This document shows positions 7,993 to 16,820 of a stretch of 64,000 nt of DNA, one piece after another. The stretch is from Tigheibacillus halophilus (GTDB lineage Bacteria > Bacillota > Bacilli > Bacillales > Amphibacillaceae). The position numbers were made by a program, and so were the translations under genes. A model generated the notes under the pieces. The model was not told the DNA's origin and made no database searches. It saw nothing but the letters and a program-made list of their open reading frames with translations. The stretch spans positions 248,001-312,000 of the forward strand of contig NZ_JBHUIZ010000005.1 of the NCBI RefSeq assembly GCF_042683165.1, read 5' to 3'. Numbering within the stretch: the first letter of the stretch is position 1; the number at the start of each line of letters is the position of its first letter.

Positions 7993-8032
7993 AAAAATCC
8001 AGCCTGACGGGTGAATGTCAGACTGGATTTTG
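7993..8032 (-). terminator. Terminator after the DUF3870 gene
   Basis: AAAATCCAGCCTGAC and GTCAGACTGGATTTT form a 15-pair stem with one mismatch around an 8-base loop. On the minus strand it follows the DUF3870 stop codon at once and has a T tail. The murein-peptide operon must therefore have its own promoter or rely on read-through. Confidence 0.85.
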
Positions 8033-8039
8033 CCTAGGT

Positions 8040-8363
8040 TTATGTAGACAAAGCAGCTTTTGCTTGTACATATTTATTTTTTGCATCATGAAATGCCACA
8101 ATAAGCGCTTTTTGTGATGCACCATGATACCGTTGGCGAATATCTTGTTCAATCATGCTGTCATCCATTTTTCGCCCTGCAAACAATGAATGGACAAATC
8201 GATTGGTCAATCCGACAGTCGCCGAGCATTCACTATCAACAATTTCATCATTGTCATAGTCTATTACCAAAGCAAGGAAAAATTGGCTGAACTTCTTTGT
8301 AATCGGATTGTTTTGCGAAGCTTTCGCATCCCCGATGACGTAAATCGTATGCTGATTATACAT
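8040..8363 (-). CDS. DUF3870 domain protein
   Basis: This 107-residue protein is one DUF3870 domain: TIYVIGDAKASQNNPIT at the N terminus, a central LVIDYDNDEIVDSECSATVG strand region and the end RYHGASQKALIVAFHDAKNKY. The function is unknown. In this window it stands alone between two hairpins, downstream of the MFS/nucleoside phosphorylase pair and upstream of the DUF819 operon. ATG 8363 follows AAGGAGAATTAG. Its neighbours here (PucR, MFS, nucleoside phosphorylase) suggest a link to catabolism of N-containing compounds, which is inference only. Confidence 0.85.
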   Translation of the reverse strand: MYNQHTIYVIGDAKASQNNPITKKFSQFFLALVIDYDNDEIVDSECSATVGLTNRFVHSLFAGRKMDDSMIEQDIRQRYHGASQKALIVAFHDAKNKYVQAKAALST

Positions 8364-8517
8364 TTTCTAATTCTCCTTCAACGTTTGACAGACGATGCGA
8401 GGGACCGATAAGGGAAGCTTATGGTTACTCGCAACATGCAACCGTTTACACAGAATCGTACTATTAATAATAACATTCTATCAATTATCAGTCAATGAAG
8501 AAATTACAGCATTCGAC

Positions 8518-8588
8518 AAAAAAGTTGTGCGGTTCCATGTCAAGATGGTACCGCGCAACTTTTTTTCGTTTCTTGGGGTTTTGTCTCA
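8518..8588. repeat. Dispersed hairpin repeat, copy 1
   Basis: This 71-base unit is an A-run, GTTGTGCGGTTCC, a loop ATGTCAAGAT, GGTACCGCGCAAC, a T-run, then TTTCTTGGGGTTTTGTCTCA. A near-identical copy lies at 62489-62559 in the same orientation. It can act as a terminator in both directions and here follows the stop codon of the minus-strand MFS gene. The stem differs from copy 2 at a position that stays paired (T-G here, G-C there). Confidence 0.85.
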
Positions 8589-8600
8589 CTCTCCTTAGTT

Positions 8601-9851
8601 CTATTCTGTTTTTGCTAAATGTTTCGAACCCTTTAACGGGTTATCGCGCAATGTTAAGATAATGATCAATGAAATGATATAAAGCGCTGACAAGAAGGCC
8701 ATTGCAGCGGTAACGCTATACTTGTCCAGTAAAAATCCGATAACAATGGGTGAAAGTCCACCAATTGCCCTACCTGTATTAAAGATAGCATTATTGGCGG
8801 TGCTTCTGGCGGCAGTAGGGTAGAAGCTGCTGATTAAGGCGCCATATCCGGCATTCATACCATTCGCGAAAAATCCGACGATGGCTCCGCCGATCAAAAT
8901 AGCAGCGGCGCTGTGAGCGAAAACATAAAGGAATACGGAAGCAGCTGATGCAACAAGGAAGATTCCATAGGATACTTTTGCCCCAAGGCGATCTAATATT
9001 TGTCCAAACAGCAGCATCCCCGCACACATGCCGATAATGGTGCTAATCATCCAAAGGGAAGATCCGGAAACACTTAAACCTAGTTGCTTCTGTAAAATGG
9101 ATGGCAGCCAGTTCATCAATCCAAAATATCCCGCGACTTGTACACTGGACATGATAGTCAACGCAATGGTGACATATGTCGTTTTAGGTGAATTGAATAG
9201 CAATGCCAAAGGAGCTTTTTCTTTGTTTTCTTTTTTCGCTTGGCGATGCGCTTCCTTCCAGTCGCTTGTTTCGTCCAAATTTCTTCTTACAAAGAATGCT
9301 AATGCTACAGGTAAAATACCGACTATGAATAGGGATCTCCAGCCCAATAAAGGTATGATGATCGCAGCGGCAACAGCAGCAAGAACTGCTCCTCCCTGGC
9401 CGCCAATCGTTACCCAAGAAGTCATTCTTCCGCGTTTCTCTTTTGGAAAAGCCTCTGCAACCAATGCCATCCCTATTCCGAATTCTCCGCCCCCACCAAC
9501 TCCGGCAAGGAATCGAAGAATATAAATTGTATAAATATTGGTTGCGAAAGCCATTAAAGCAGTGGCAATAGCAAAAATGAAAATAGTATAGGTAAATACA
9601 CGAATCCTTCCAAACTTATCTGCGAGAACCCCGAACCCCAGCCCACCAATAAGCATTCCGATATTGGTGATAGAAGAAATGGATCCCCCTGCAGCTGAAG
9701 AAATACCGAATTCAGTAATAATGCTGGTCAATACGAACGACAGGAACATGATATCCATGCCCTCTAACCCTAATCCAAACATAGAAGAAGCAAGTACTTT
9801 CTTTCTGTATCTGCTTTCTTTGTTACTGACCTTGTGCAGGTTTTCTGTCAT
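8601..9851 (-). CDS. MFS transporter (sugar/aromatic acid type)
   Basis: This 416-residue 12-segment major facilitator has the loop 2-3 motif GVLADKFGRIRVF, the family motif FLAGVGGGGEFGIGMALVAE in helix 4, and EAFPKEKRGRMTSW. In the second half FGQILDRLGAK repeats the loop motif. The ATG at 9851 follows GAGGGGAATAATC; the open frame upstream lacks family similarity. It lies about 60 bases after the nucleoside phosphorylase and probably forms an operon with it, ended by the hairpin repeat. A nucleoside or nucleobase substrate is inferred from context only; the sequence class is the metabolite:proton symporters. Confidence 0.85.
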   Translation of the reverse strand: MTENLHKVSNKESRYRKKVLASSMFGLGLEGMDIMFLSFVLTSIITEFGISSAAGGSISSITNIGMLIGGLGFGVLADKFGRIRVFTYTIFIFAIATALMAFATNIYTIYILRFLAGVGGGGEFGIGMALVAEAFPKEKRGRMTSWVTIGGQGGAVLAAVAAAIIIPLLGWRSLFIVGILPVALAFFVRRNLDETSDWKEAHRQAKKENKEKAPLALLFNSPKTTYVTIALTIMSSVQVAGYFGLMNWLPSILQKQLGLSVSGSSLWMISTIIGMCAGMLLFGQILDRLGAKVSYGIFLVASAASVFLYVFAHSAAAILIGGAIVGFFANGMNAGYGALISSFYPTAARSTANNAIFNTGRAIGGLSPIVIGFLLDKYSVTAAMAFLSALYIISLIIILTLRDNPLKGSKHLAKTE

Positions 9852-9909
9852 GATTATTCCCCTCTTCAACATGAAATTTATAATGCAGGCAAAGACATCT
9901 TGACGCCTG

Positions 9910-10650
9910 TCATTCGAGACAGGCACCGAGAACTGCTTCAGCAGCCTTTAGATGATAACCCTTATAGACCTTATCGGGCACCCATTGATCACTTAGACGA
10001 TTGACATGGACAACCAGGCAATTTGCGGCAGGAATTTGGTATAGAGAAGCCAAAAGGAATAAAACCGCAGTTTCCATTTCGCAGTTGGCAATATGTCTTT
10101 CCTGCCAATAAGACATCAATGATGTGTCAGGCTTTGGACCACTCTCAATGGCATGGCCGCGTCCTTGTCCCAGATAATAACTTTGGGTTGTCATCCCGAT
10201 TCCTGTGTGTACGTTGAATCCGGCACGTGCAGTATACGATTTGATCTTTTGTAAGAGATCGAAATCGGCAACAGCCGGATATACATCGCTTACATAAGCT
10301 GCCAGCATACCTTGGTCGCGTACCATTGCATGATTGAGCATAATATCTCCTGGGGCCAAATCTTCCTTCCAGGCCCCGCAGCCCCCGAGACGGACAAGCT
10401 TTTTTGCACCGCTTTGGATGAGTTCGATAACTGCTATTTCTGTAGAGCCCACTCCAATTCCAGTAGAGCAAATAGAAACCTGTCTACCTTTCCATGTTCC
10501 GGAAACAAGAATAAATTCACGATTTTCCAATAAAAGTCTTGTGTTTTCCCAGTTTGCTGAGATGAGTTCTACACGGCCTGGATCGCCTACTAGTAATGTC
10601 ACTTCTCCTAAGTCAGGTGAATTGATTGACTGCAAATGTATATTGTCCAT
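9910..10650 (-). CDS. Nucleoside phosphorylase (uridine phosphorylase-like)
   Basis: This 246-residue protein is a PNP/UDP-phosphorylase family member. It has the phosphate-binding GDPGRVELI near the N terminus, the STGIGVGSTEIAVIELIQSG and KLVRLGGCGAW blocks, and the ribose-binding NCEMETAVLFLLASLYQI with its Met-Glu pair. It would split a nucleoside with phosphate into base and ribose-1-phosphate. ATG 10650 lies ten bases after AAAGGA; ATG 10677 is an alternative. It is divergent from the PucR regulator and upstream of the MFS gene. Base specificity cannot be read from the sequence. Confidence 0.86.
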   Translation of the reverse strand: MDNIHLQSINSPDLGEVTLLVGDPGRVELISANWENTRLLLENREFILVSGTWKGRQVSICSTGIGVGSTEIAVIELIQSGAKKLVRLGGCGAWKEDLAPGDIMLNHAMVRDQGMLAAYVSDVYPAVADFDLLQKIKSYTARAGFNVHTGIGMTTQSYYLGQGRGHAIESGPKPDTSLMSYWQERHIANCEMETAVLFLLASLYQIPAANCLVVHVNRLSDQWVPDKVYKGYHLKAAEAVLGACLE

Positions 10651-10896
10651 AATAGTTGTATCCTTTCTCGTAAGCATTTTTAGACAGAATCAAATGATTT
10701 AACCAGTATATGGAAGTTATGATAAAACCTTTGCAAAAAATGATCACGGTTGCAAAATAGTATGAATCAGATTGAGGTGGCAGGCTATTTAAAAAGATAA
10801 AAATAGTATAATATGATGTCATAGATAAGACAATTGCGCTAATAGGCAAATAATATTATTGTTTTTTACCATTTGGCGCACCGGGGGGTTCAAATA

Positions 10897-12465
10897 ATGA
10901 TTCTAATAAAGGATATATTGACAATGCCGAGTATGAAGGAAAGTCATTTACTTGCCGGTTTGGAAGGGATCTACAAAGAGGCGGGCAATATTTCGGTCAT
11001 GGAAACACCCGACTTCGAGAGCTGGGTTCAGCCAAAGACGATACTGCTGACCAGCTTGTATGCGACCCAGGATTTCTCATATAACGCGCAGCTTGATTTG
11101 ATGAGACGTTTGGCACGTACAGATATCTCCGCTTTCATTATAAAAACGGAAGCTTATGTAAAAAAAGTCCCCCAAGGTATTATTGAGGGCGGGAAACAAT
11201 GTGGGATTCCTGTAATCCAAATAAGTAAGCATACGTCATATAATGCTGTGACCTATGATGTCATGCAGGCTCTATTCAATGAGGAAAACAAAACACTGAA
11301 CTACTATCGGGCAATGTACGAAAAATTCATGACGATTTCCTTGGACGGCGAGGAGTCAGAAAGCATCATCCAATCCTTGCAAGACATTATTAATCGCCCG
11401 GTTACGCTTTATGATGATAGTGAAAATGCAGTGATCCCATCACAGCATAGTGTACCTTTTCAACTGGACACTGACACTGTACGTGCAGAAAGCTTGAATG
11501 ATTATTTGATGGCATATGATTCCCCCAAGGCGTATACCATGATAATCCGGCTGGACGAACTAAAGAAGATGTACCTATTTGTCTCTACACAAAAGCAAAA
11601 CCTTACGAACAACGAAAAAATCGCTATCCATGTTGCAGCTTCATTTATCAAATTGAATTACGTCAAAAACCTGACTATTAAAGAAAAAAGGCAACAGAAA
11701 TATTTGCAAAGTATTGAAGGCCTGCTGCACCATACAGGATTATCATTTCATGAAAGAGAGAGCAGGCTTGCATTCCTTGGAATGTCCTCGCAAAAGAAAT
11801 TTCTTGTCATTATCGCTGATAATAACAGCAGTTCTGATTCGAAAGCCTTGCACCATTTTGATGACCGGTTGACATTACATTTGTATGGGAAGGTAAAATT
11901 AATCAAATTCCGGATACAAGAGAATCGAATTGCTGTCATTATTGAAGGATCAGCAAGGGATATGGAAAAGGACCTATATCACCGCCTTACGACACTTTTT
12001 ACCCCTGATTTTGGAATATGTGTGGGGATCTCCGAATTAGTTGATCCCGCGTTGAATTTTCCAAAGGCCTATACCCAGGCGGATGACGCACTGGAGATGG
12101 GAAAACATCTATACACCGAGCAAGAGAAAAATATTTTTTCCCATATGGAGCTGGGAATCCATAGAACGCTGTACAATCTCCAAAAAAAGATAGCCTTGGA
12201 AAGCTATATGAATCCCAAGCTCAAAAAATGGCTAGATACTGATCATTCGAACAAAGATGAAATGCTGACCACATTAATGGTTTTCTTGGATGAAAAACAA
12301 CATTATAAAAATACTGCTGACAAGCTCCATATTCACTGGAAGACAGTTAAAAACCGCATGTTGAAAATCGAGGAGCTTACCGGTATTCATTTGAATAATC
12401 CTGAAGAAGCGCTTGATATACACGTTTCCTTAAAAATACTTGGTTTTAAAAAAGCTGGCTTGTGA
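10897..12465 (+). CDS. PucR-family transcriptional regulator
   Basis: This 522-residue regulator has an N-terminal PucR sensing domain (about residues 1-125, beginning ILIKDILTMPSM), a middle GGDEF-like region typical of CdaR/PucR proteins, and a C-terminal HTH_30. The recognition segment there is KNTADKLHIHWKTVKNRM, followed by EELTGIHLNNPEEALDIHVSLKI. ATG 10897 follows a G-run (GGGGGG) nine bases upstream. It is divergent from the nucleoside phosphorylase/MFS pair, which is its likely target; PucR proteins commonly control purine or ureide catabolism. The stop codon sits in a bidirectional terminator. Confidence 0.88.
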   Translation: MILIKDILTMPSMKESHLLAGLEGIYKEAGNISVMETPDFESWVQPKTILLTSLYATQDFSYNAQLDLMRRLARTDISAFIIKTEAYVKKVPQGIIEGGKQCGIPVIQISKHTSYNAVTYDVMQALFNEENKTLNYYRAMYEKFMTISLDGEESESIIQSLQDIINRPVTLYDDSENAVIPSQHSVPFQLDTDTVRAESLNDYLMAYDSPKAYTMIIRLDELKKMYLFVSTQKQNLTNNEKIAIHVAASFIKLNYVKNLTIKEKRQQKYLQSIEGLLHHTGLSFHERESRLAFLGMSSQKKFLVIIADNNSSSDSKALHHFDDRLTLHLYGKVKLIKFRIQENRIAVIIEGSARDMEKDLYHRLTTLFTPDFGICVGISELVDPALNFPKAYTQADDALEMGKHLYTEQEKNIFSHMELGIHRTLYNLQKKIALESYMNPKLKKWLDTDHSNKDEMLTTLMVFLDEKQHYKNTADKLHIHWKTVKNRMLKIEELTGIHLNNPEEALDIHVSLKILGFKKAGL

Positions 12466-12480
12466 AATCACAAGTCAGCT
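12453..12480. terminator. Hairpin terminator containing both convergent stop codons
   Basis: AGCTGGCTTGTG (12453-12464) pairs with CACAAGTCAGCT (12469-12480) around AAAT. The pucR-type gene stops at 12465 and the minus-strand gene at 12468, so both stops fall in the hairpin. The minus-strand T-run (TTTTTT) is the complement of codons inside the regulator gene. Confidence 0.85.
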
Positions 12481-12953
12481 ACAGCCTTTTGCAATGCCTG
12501 CTGGTATTTCGGATAATATGTTTGCCAAATCGCGGTACGGTCTTCCATCGTGCGACCATCAAGCAAGGTCTCGATCACATCCAAGCAAACATGCCAGCCC
12601 GCCAAATCTTTTGGCGTATGGTCAGTAATTTCATACAAGTACGCTATGAAGACGAGCATACAGCATTTTCCATCAGCAGTTAATTCAAAGCGAACTACAT
12701 TTTTATCCCATGTAAATGCCAACACCTTCTGGTGATCCACTTCTGTTATCTTCATCCGCTCATGGTTCCCGTTCCCAAGATCAAACCGTATTTCTCCGCC
12801 TCGCTTCAAATCCTGGATTTCCAGCTCCAGAAACCATCGTTTCAATTTACTGTTGTCCGTTAGATAAGCCCAAACACTCTCCGGCTCATGTTGTAATGAA
12901 CGTTCATATGTTGCGGTAAGTACGCCTGTTTTTTGCGCTATGTTTGCAATCAA
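12468..12953 (-). CDS. SRPBCC (AHSA1-like) domain protein
   Basis: This 161-residue protein has a single START/AHSA1-like lipid- or ligand-binding fold. ATYERSLQHEPESVWAYLTD and KLKRWFLELEI mark the first helix-grip elements, and KDLAGWHVCLDVIETLLDG the long C-terminal helix. The TTG at 12953 is chosen because GGGAG lies nine bases upstream and the residues before it are not family-like; an in-frame ATG at 13019 would add 22 residues. Function is unknown. It has no clear partner and is separated from the RpiR gene upstream by about 110 bases. Confidence 0.8.
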   Translation of the reverse strand: MIANIAQKTGVLTATYERSLQHEPESVWAYLTDNSKLKRWFLELEIQDLKRGGEIRFDLGNGNHERMKITEVDHQKVLAFTWDKNVVRFELTADGKCCMLVFIAYLYEITDHTPKDLAGWHVCLDVIETLLDGRTMEDRTAIWQTYYPKYQQALQKAVADL

Positions 12954-13062
12954 CTTTATCTGCTCCCTTCGTAACTGTATTTGAATGTCTACATTGTATA
13001 TAAGCTCTAACAGGATCAAGCAAAGACAAATTACGCCAGTATATTAAGTGACAGACTCCGTG

Positions 13063-13836
13063 CTACATACGGATAGCGTAAGCATCCAAAATGATACGGG
13101 CAATTACTTGTATCGGTAAACGAGAGCGTACCTCGTAATCCGGGAAATAGGATTTTTCTGATTTGAAACCTACTAGTGAAATCTCGCAAAGTTCATATAA
13201 AGGGCTGCTTTGGTTGGCTGTCAATAGAATAGTACTCACGCCATTTTCTTGGCAGTTAGCAGCTGCTTCAACAAGCTCTTCCGTTTTTCCATTCAACGAA
13301 ACAAAAATAACGATCGACTTTTTATCAATCTTTGTGCTGATGGTTCGGATGATATTCGGGTCGTCGTGCAATTCGCAGCTTTTTCCCAACAGCTGAAATT
13401 TGACCATCATTTCTTTCGCTATAAGTTCTGAAAATCCTCTTGCAAAGATAGTGATTTTGCTAGAATGAATAATCTTTTGCAGTGCATCTTCGATTGTCCC
13501 GCTCTCGAGTAGTTCAATCGTTTTAACTACCTCCTGTTCATTTTTCAAAATAGCCTCTTGTATTTCTTTATCAATTTTCTCCACTATTGAAAATTCTGGG
13601 CTAGCGGCAAATTCATCCTTTAAATGAATTTTAAAAGCAGTAAAACCACTATATCCTAGTTTTTGCATTGTTCTGACGATGGTTGCTGTGGAAACATTTG
13701 CTTGCTCGCTGAGTTTAACAATAGAAATCTGAGGGATTTCATTTATATTTTGCTTTACATAATTGATTAAATAACGTTCTGTCTCTCTTAAAGAATCATG
13801 TTCATTTTTAACCCTGTTTAAAAATGTCATTGACAT
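13063..13836 (-). CDS. RpiR/MurR-family regulator of the adjacent ketose operon
   Basis: This 257-residue protein has an N-terminal HTH_6 (RETERYLINYVKQN, then KLSEQANVSTATIVRTMQKLGYSG) and a C-terminal SIS sugar-phosphate-binding domain with FARGFSELIAKEM and FVSLNGKTEELVEAA. ATG 13836 follows GGAG eight bases upstream. It is divergent from the kinase-PTS-aldolase operon and probably senses its phosphosugar intermediate. In Bacillus licheniformis an RpiR-type regulator accompanies a D-tagatose PTS operon, which is the closest parallel I know. Confidence 0.86.
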   Translation of the reverse strand: MSMTFLNRVKNEHDSLRETERYLINYVKQNINEIPQISIVKLSEQANVSTATIVRTMQKLGYSGFTAFKIHLKDEFAASPEFSIVEKIDKEIQEAILKNEQEVVKTIELLESGTIEDALQKIIHSSKITIFARGFSELIAKEMMVKFQLLGKSCELHDDPNIIRTISTKIDKKSIVIFVSLNGKTEELVEAAANCQENGVSTILLTANQSSPLYELCEISLVGFKSEKSYFPDYEVRSRLPIQVIARIILDAYAIRM

Positions 13837-13867
13837 TTTGACCAGCTCCAATAAGTAAAGTTTTACA

Positions 13868-13882
13868 TTGAAAACGCTTAAT
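13868..13882 (+). promoter_or_regulatory. CcpA cre-like site
   Basis: TTGAAAACGCTTAAT matches the cre consensus WTGNAANCGNWNNCW at 14 of 15 positions. It lies in the divergent region between the RpiR gene and the sugar operon, which fits catabolite control of a PTS operon. Confidence 0.6.
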
Positions 13883-13967
13883 TGTGTAAACATTTTCATT
13901 ACCTATTGTGCCATAATTACAATACAAAGTGAATTTTCAAGCAGCTAAGAGAGAAGGGAACAACACT

Positions 13968-14891
13968 ATGATTTATACATGCACAATGAATCCAGCTATC
14001 GACCTTTTTACGGAATTTGAACAATTTGCCCCTTTTATAGTGAACCGTAGTAGACAAGAAGACTATCAGGCGAACGGGAAAGCAATTAATATATCATTTA
14101 TTCTAAAAGCCATGGGTATTGAAAGCACTGCAACAGGATTTCTAGGTGGGTTTACCGGAGATTTTATTGAACAAGAGTTAGCCAAAAAATCTATTGCCGT
14201 AGATTTTATTCATGTAGAAGGCATAACGAGAATAAACACCTTTATTCGATCAGGCGAGATTGAATATAAAGCAGTAAATAAGGGGCCGGAAATTAGCGAA
14301 ACTGCACAGAATAAACTTCTTGAAAAACTGCAAACTTTAACGGAGGAGGATATGCTATTTGTTTCGGGGAGCTTGCCCAAAGGCATAAAGGATGAGGTTT
14401 TTATTGATATTGCAAAATTATCCCAACAAAAGGGGTTTCAACTAATTTGGGATATCAGTTCAGAAAGCTTAATCAATTGCTTGCCTTACCATCCGTTCCT
14501 CATTAAACCAAATGATGAGGAATTGGCCCATTTGTTAGGGGTTCCAGCCTTGAAAACCGATAAAGAATTAATCGGTGGCGCGCGAGAATTGATGGATAGA
14601 GGGGCGGGGAAAGTGTTGGTATCTCTTGGAGAGAAAGGAGCACTATATGTGGATGAAAATGAATCTCTGTTCACGACCGCTCCAATTGGGAAGGTGGTAA
14701 ATACAGCCTGTGCGGGTGATACCATGCTTGCTGTATTTGTTGGAAAGCTGATACAAGGGGAGAACCTGGAGGAAGCACTAATCTGTGCGACTGCTGCTGG
14801 ATCATCAACAGCTTTTTCAGCAGGTCTAACGGATTTAAGTGATTTACAGAAATTGAAAGAGCAGATTAAATTAAGAAGGGTGGTAATGTAG
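13968..14891 (+). CDS. Sugar-1-phosphate kinase, FruK/LacC-type PfkB family
   Basis: This 307-residue ribokinase-fold enzyme has N-terminal YTCTMNPAIDLF, the substrate loop NGKAINISFILKAMG, the PfkB stretch VSGSLPKG and the C-terminal signature NTACAGDTMLAVF with the catalytic Asp. It would phosphorylate a ketohexose phosphate to the 1,6-bisphosphate. With EII and LacD following, tagatose-1-phosphate or -6-phosphate is a likely substrate; 1-phosphofructokinase is the alternative. ATG 13968 follows GAGAAGGGAA. The next gene starts at the base after its stop codon, so translation is tightly coupled. Confidence 0.85.
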   Translation: MIYTCTMNPAIDLFTEFEQFAPFIVNRSRQEDYQANGKAINISFILKAMGIESTATGFLGGFTGDFIEQELAKKSIAVDFIHVEGITRINTFIRSGEIEYKAVNKGPEISETAQNKLLEKLQTLTEEDMLFVSGSLPKGIKDEVFIDIAKLSQQKGFQLIWDISSESLINCLPYHPFLIKPNDEELAHLLGVPALKTDKELIGGARELMDRGAGKVLVSLGEKGALYVDENESLFTTAPIGKVVNTACAGDTMLAVFVGKLIQGENLEEALICATAAGSSTAFSAGLTDLSDLQKLKEQIKLRRVVM

Positions 14892-16805
14892 ATGAAAACA
14901 TATCGGATCGTTGCGGCCACAGGATGCCCTACAGGCATTGCCCACACCTTCATGGCCCAAGAAGCTTTGGAAGAAGCTGCGAAACGAAAGGGCGTCACTA
15001 TCAAGGTAGAGACACATGGTCAGCAAGGGATAAACAATTCTTTAGCCGAAGAAGAAATTGAAGCAGCTGATGGTGTGATTATTGCAGCCGACAAAGATGT
15101 GGATGCGGACCGTTTTATTGGTAAACCAGTCATTAATGTTTCTGTTAGTAAAGGAATTAAAGAACCAGACAAGCTCATAGACCAAATCTTATCTGGAAAT
15201 GTTTCCAGATATAAAGAACACCAAGATAGGGAGAGAAAGCAAACAGGTCATGGTAGTAATAAAAATAGTTCTATTTGGCATAGTATCTATGTATCTCTCA
15301 TGAATGGTGTATCCCATATGCTTCCATTTGTGGTTGCAGGTGGTGTGATGGTAGCAATTTCCTTCATGTTTGGTATCAATTCTGCTGATCCAAAAAGCTC
15401 AGAATATAACCAGTTTGCCTATTATTTAAATACAATCGGCGGTATTTCCATGAATTTGATGGTACCGATTTTATGTGCGTATATTGCAGAGTCTATTGCC
15501 AAAAGACCAGGGTTAATTATCGGGTTCATTGTTGGGATGATTGCCTATATGAATGGCACAGGATTCTTAGGGGGAATCGTTGGGGGATTTTTAGCCGGTT
15601 ATATTATGGTTGGCTTAGCACGGCTGCTGAAAGGTTTACCAAAGCAATTGGATGGATTGAAAGCAATTTTCCTCTTTCCTGTTTTGGGAATCTTTATAGC
15701 CGGATTTGCCATGTGGTTTCTTTCCGCTCCAATGGAGTCCATTAATAAAGGTATGATGTCATTTCTGACAAGTGTACAAGATTCAAATCCTATTTTATTA
15801 GGATTGATAGTAGGTTGCATGAGCGCATTCGATATGGGAGGTCCAGTCAATAAAGCTGCTTATGTCACTGGTACAGCATTGTTGGCGCAAGGAGATTATT
15901 TCTTTATGGCAGGTGTATCTGCCGCGTGTATTGCTCCACCGCTTGCAACTGGATTTGCTGTAATGTTCGGGGGTAAAGCGTATTCCAATAGTGAGCGCAG
16001 TGCGGGATATGTAAACTTCCTGCTAGGTTCCACCCATATTACAGAGGGGGCAATTCCGTTTGCTGCTAAGAAACCTCTGAAAGTCATTCCGATACTGATG
16101 CTGGGGTCTTCTATTGCAGCCATTTTAACTTATGTCTTCAAAGTGCAGGTCCCTGCTCCGCATGGCGGGTTCATAGTGTTGCCGATTGTCACACATGCTT
16201 TCCTCTGGGTTTTAGCGATCGTTATTGGTTCTCTAGTCAGTGGACTTTTGATGGCCGCGGACCAAAAAAGGATAGCTGCAAAAGATAAAGTGACAGACGA
16301 GTCTTCAAATGAGATGAATGGAGTAGATTCGACCACTGTGGAGGAATCCGAAAGTCTTGTTTCCGTACTCGATGTAAAAACCATTTTCTGTAACGTGCAA
16401 GCAAATAGCCAAAGGGATGTTTTTGAAAGATTGGCAGAGATCGCCAAGAAAAATTATATTAGTGATGATAAAAAGGCTGTTATCAAAGGATTTATAGAGA
16501 GAGAAGCATTAAGTTCAACAGGGATGGAGCAAGGCATAGCTATTCCCCATACAGAGCTGGATAGCATTCGTAAAGCCAGTATCGTCATATTGAAGCTGGA
16601 TCAAAGTGTTGAGTGGCACGCCCTCGATGGGAAACTGACCAATATCGTTATTGCTATGTTCATCCCAAAAGGACAAAGTAATGGTCATCTAAAATATTTG
16701 TCAGAGGTATCCAAGCTTTTAATTCATCAAGAATTTATTGATCAATTGCATCGAGCACAGGCTCCAGACGAAATATATCAAATGTTTAAGGAACGCGTAT
16801 CTTAA
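14892..16805 (+). CDS. Fructose-family PTS transporter, EIIB-EIIC-EIIA fusion
   Basis: This 637-residue permease takes up and phosphorylates a ketose. The order is EIIB (residues 1-100, phospho-Cys12 in ATGCPTGIAHT), EIIC (about 120-460, with MNGTGFLGGIVGGFLAGY, FDMGGPVNKAAY and STHITEGAIPFA) and EIIA (about 490-637, phospho-His553 in GIAIPHTELD). The classical Bacillus FruA has EIIA at the N terminus; here it is C-terminal. It sits between the kinase and LacD genes. A 1-phosphorylated product is expected for the family. The exact sugar is not visible; tagatose, fructose and sorbose are all possible. Confidence 0.88.
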   Translation: MKTYRIVAATGCPTGIAHTFMAQEALEEAAKRKGVTIKVETHGQQGINNSLAEEEIEAADGVIIAADKDVDADRFIGKPVINVSVSKGIKEPDKLIDQILSGNVSRYKEHQDRERKQTGHGSNKNSSIWHSIYVSLMNGVSHMLPFVVAGGVMVAISFMFGINSADPKSSEYNQFAYYLNTIGGISMNLMVPILCAYIAESIAKRPGLIIGFIVGMIAYMNGTGFLGGIVGGFLAGYIMVGLARLLKGLPKQLDGLKAIFLFPVLGIFIAGFAMWFLSAPMESINKGMMSFLTSVQDSNPILLGLIVGCMSAFDMGGPVNKAAYVTGTALLAQGDYFFMAGVSAACIAPPLATGFAVMFGGKAYSNSERSAGYVNFLLGSTHITEGAIPFAAKKPLKVIPILMLGSSIAAILTYVFKVQVPAPHGGFIVLPIVTHAFLWVLAIVIGSLVSGLLMAADQKRIAAKDKVTDESSNEMNGVDSTTVEESESLVSVLDVKTIFCNVQANSQRDVFERLAEIAKKNYISDDKKAVIKGFIEREALSSTGMEQGIAIPHTELDSIRKASIVILKLDQSVEWHALDGKLTNIVIAMFIPKGQSNGHLKYLSEVSKLLIHQEFIDQLHRAQAPDEIYQMFKERVS

Positions 16806-16820
16806 AAGGGGGAGTATAAA

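Noticed and set aside
8518..8588. T-box-like motif GGTGGTACC in the hairpin repeat
   Set aside because: The sequence resembles the T-box core TGGNACCGCG, but no specifier stem or downstream gene is present and both copies lie after stop codons, so it acts as a terminator-like repeat.
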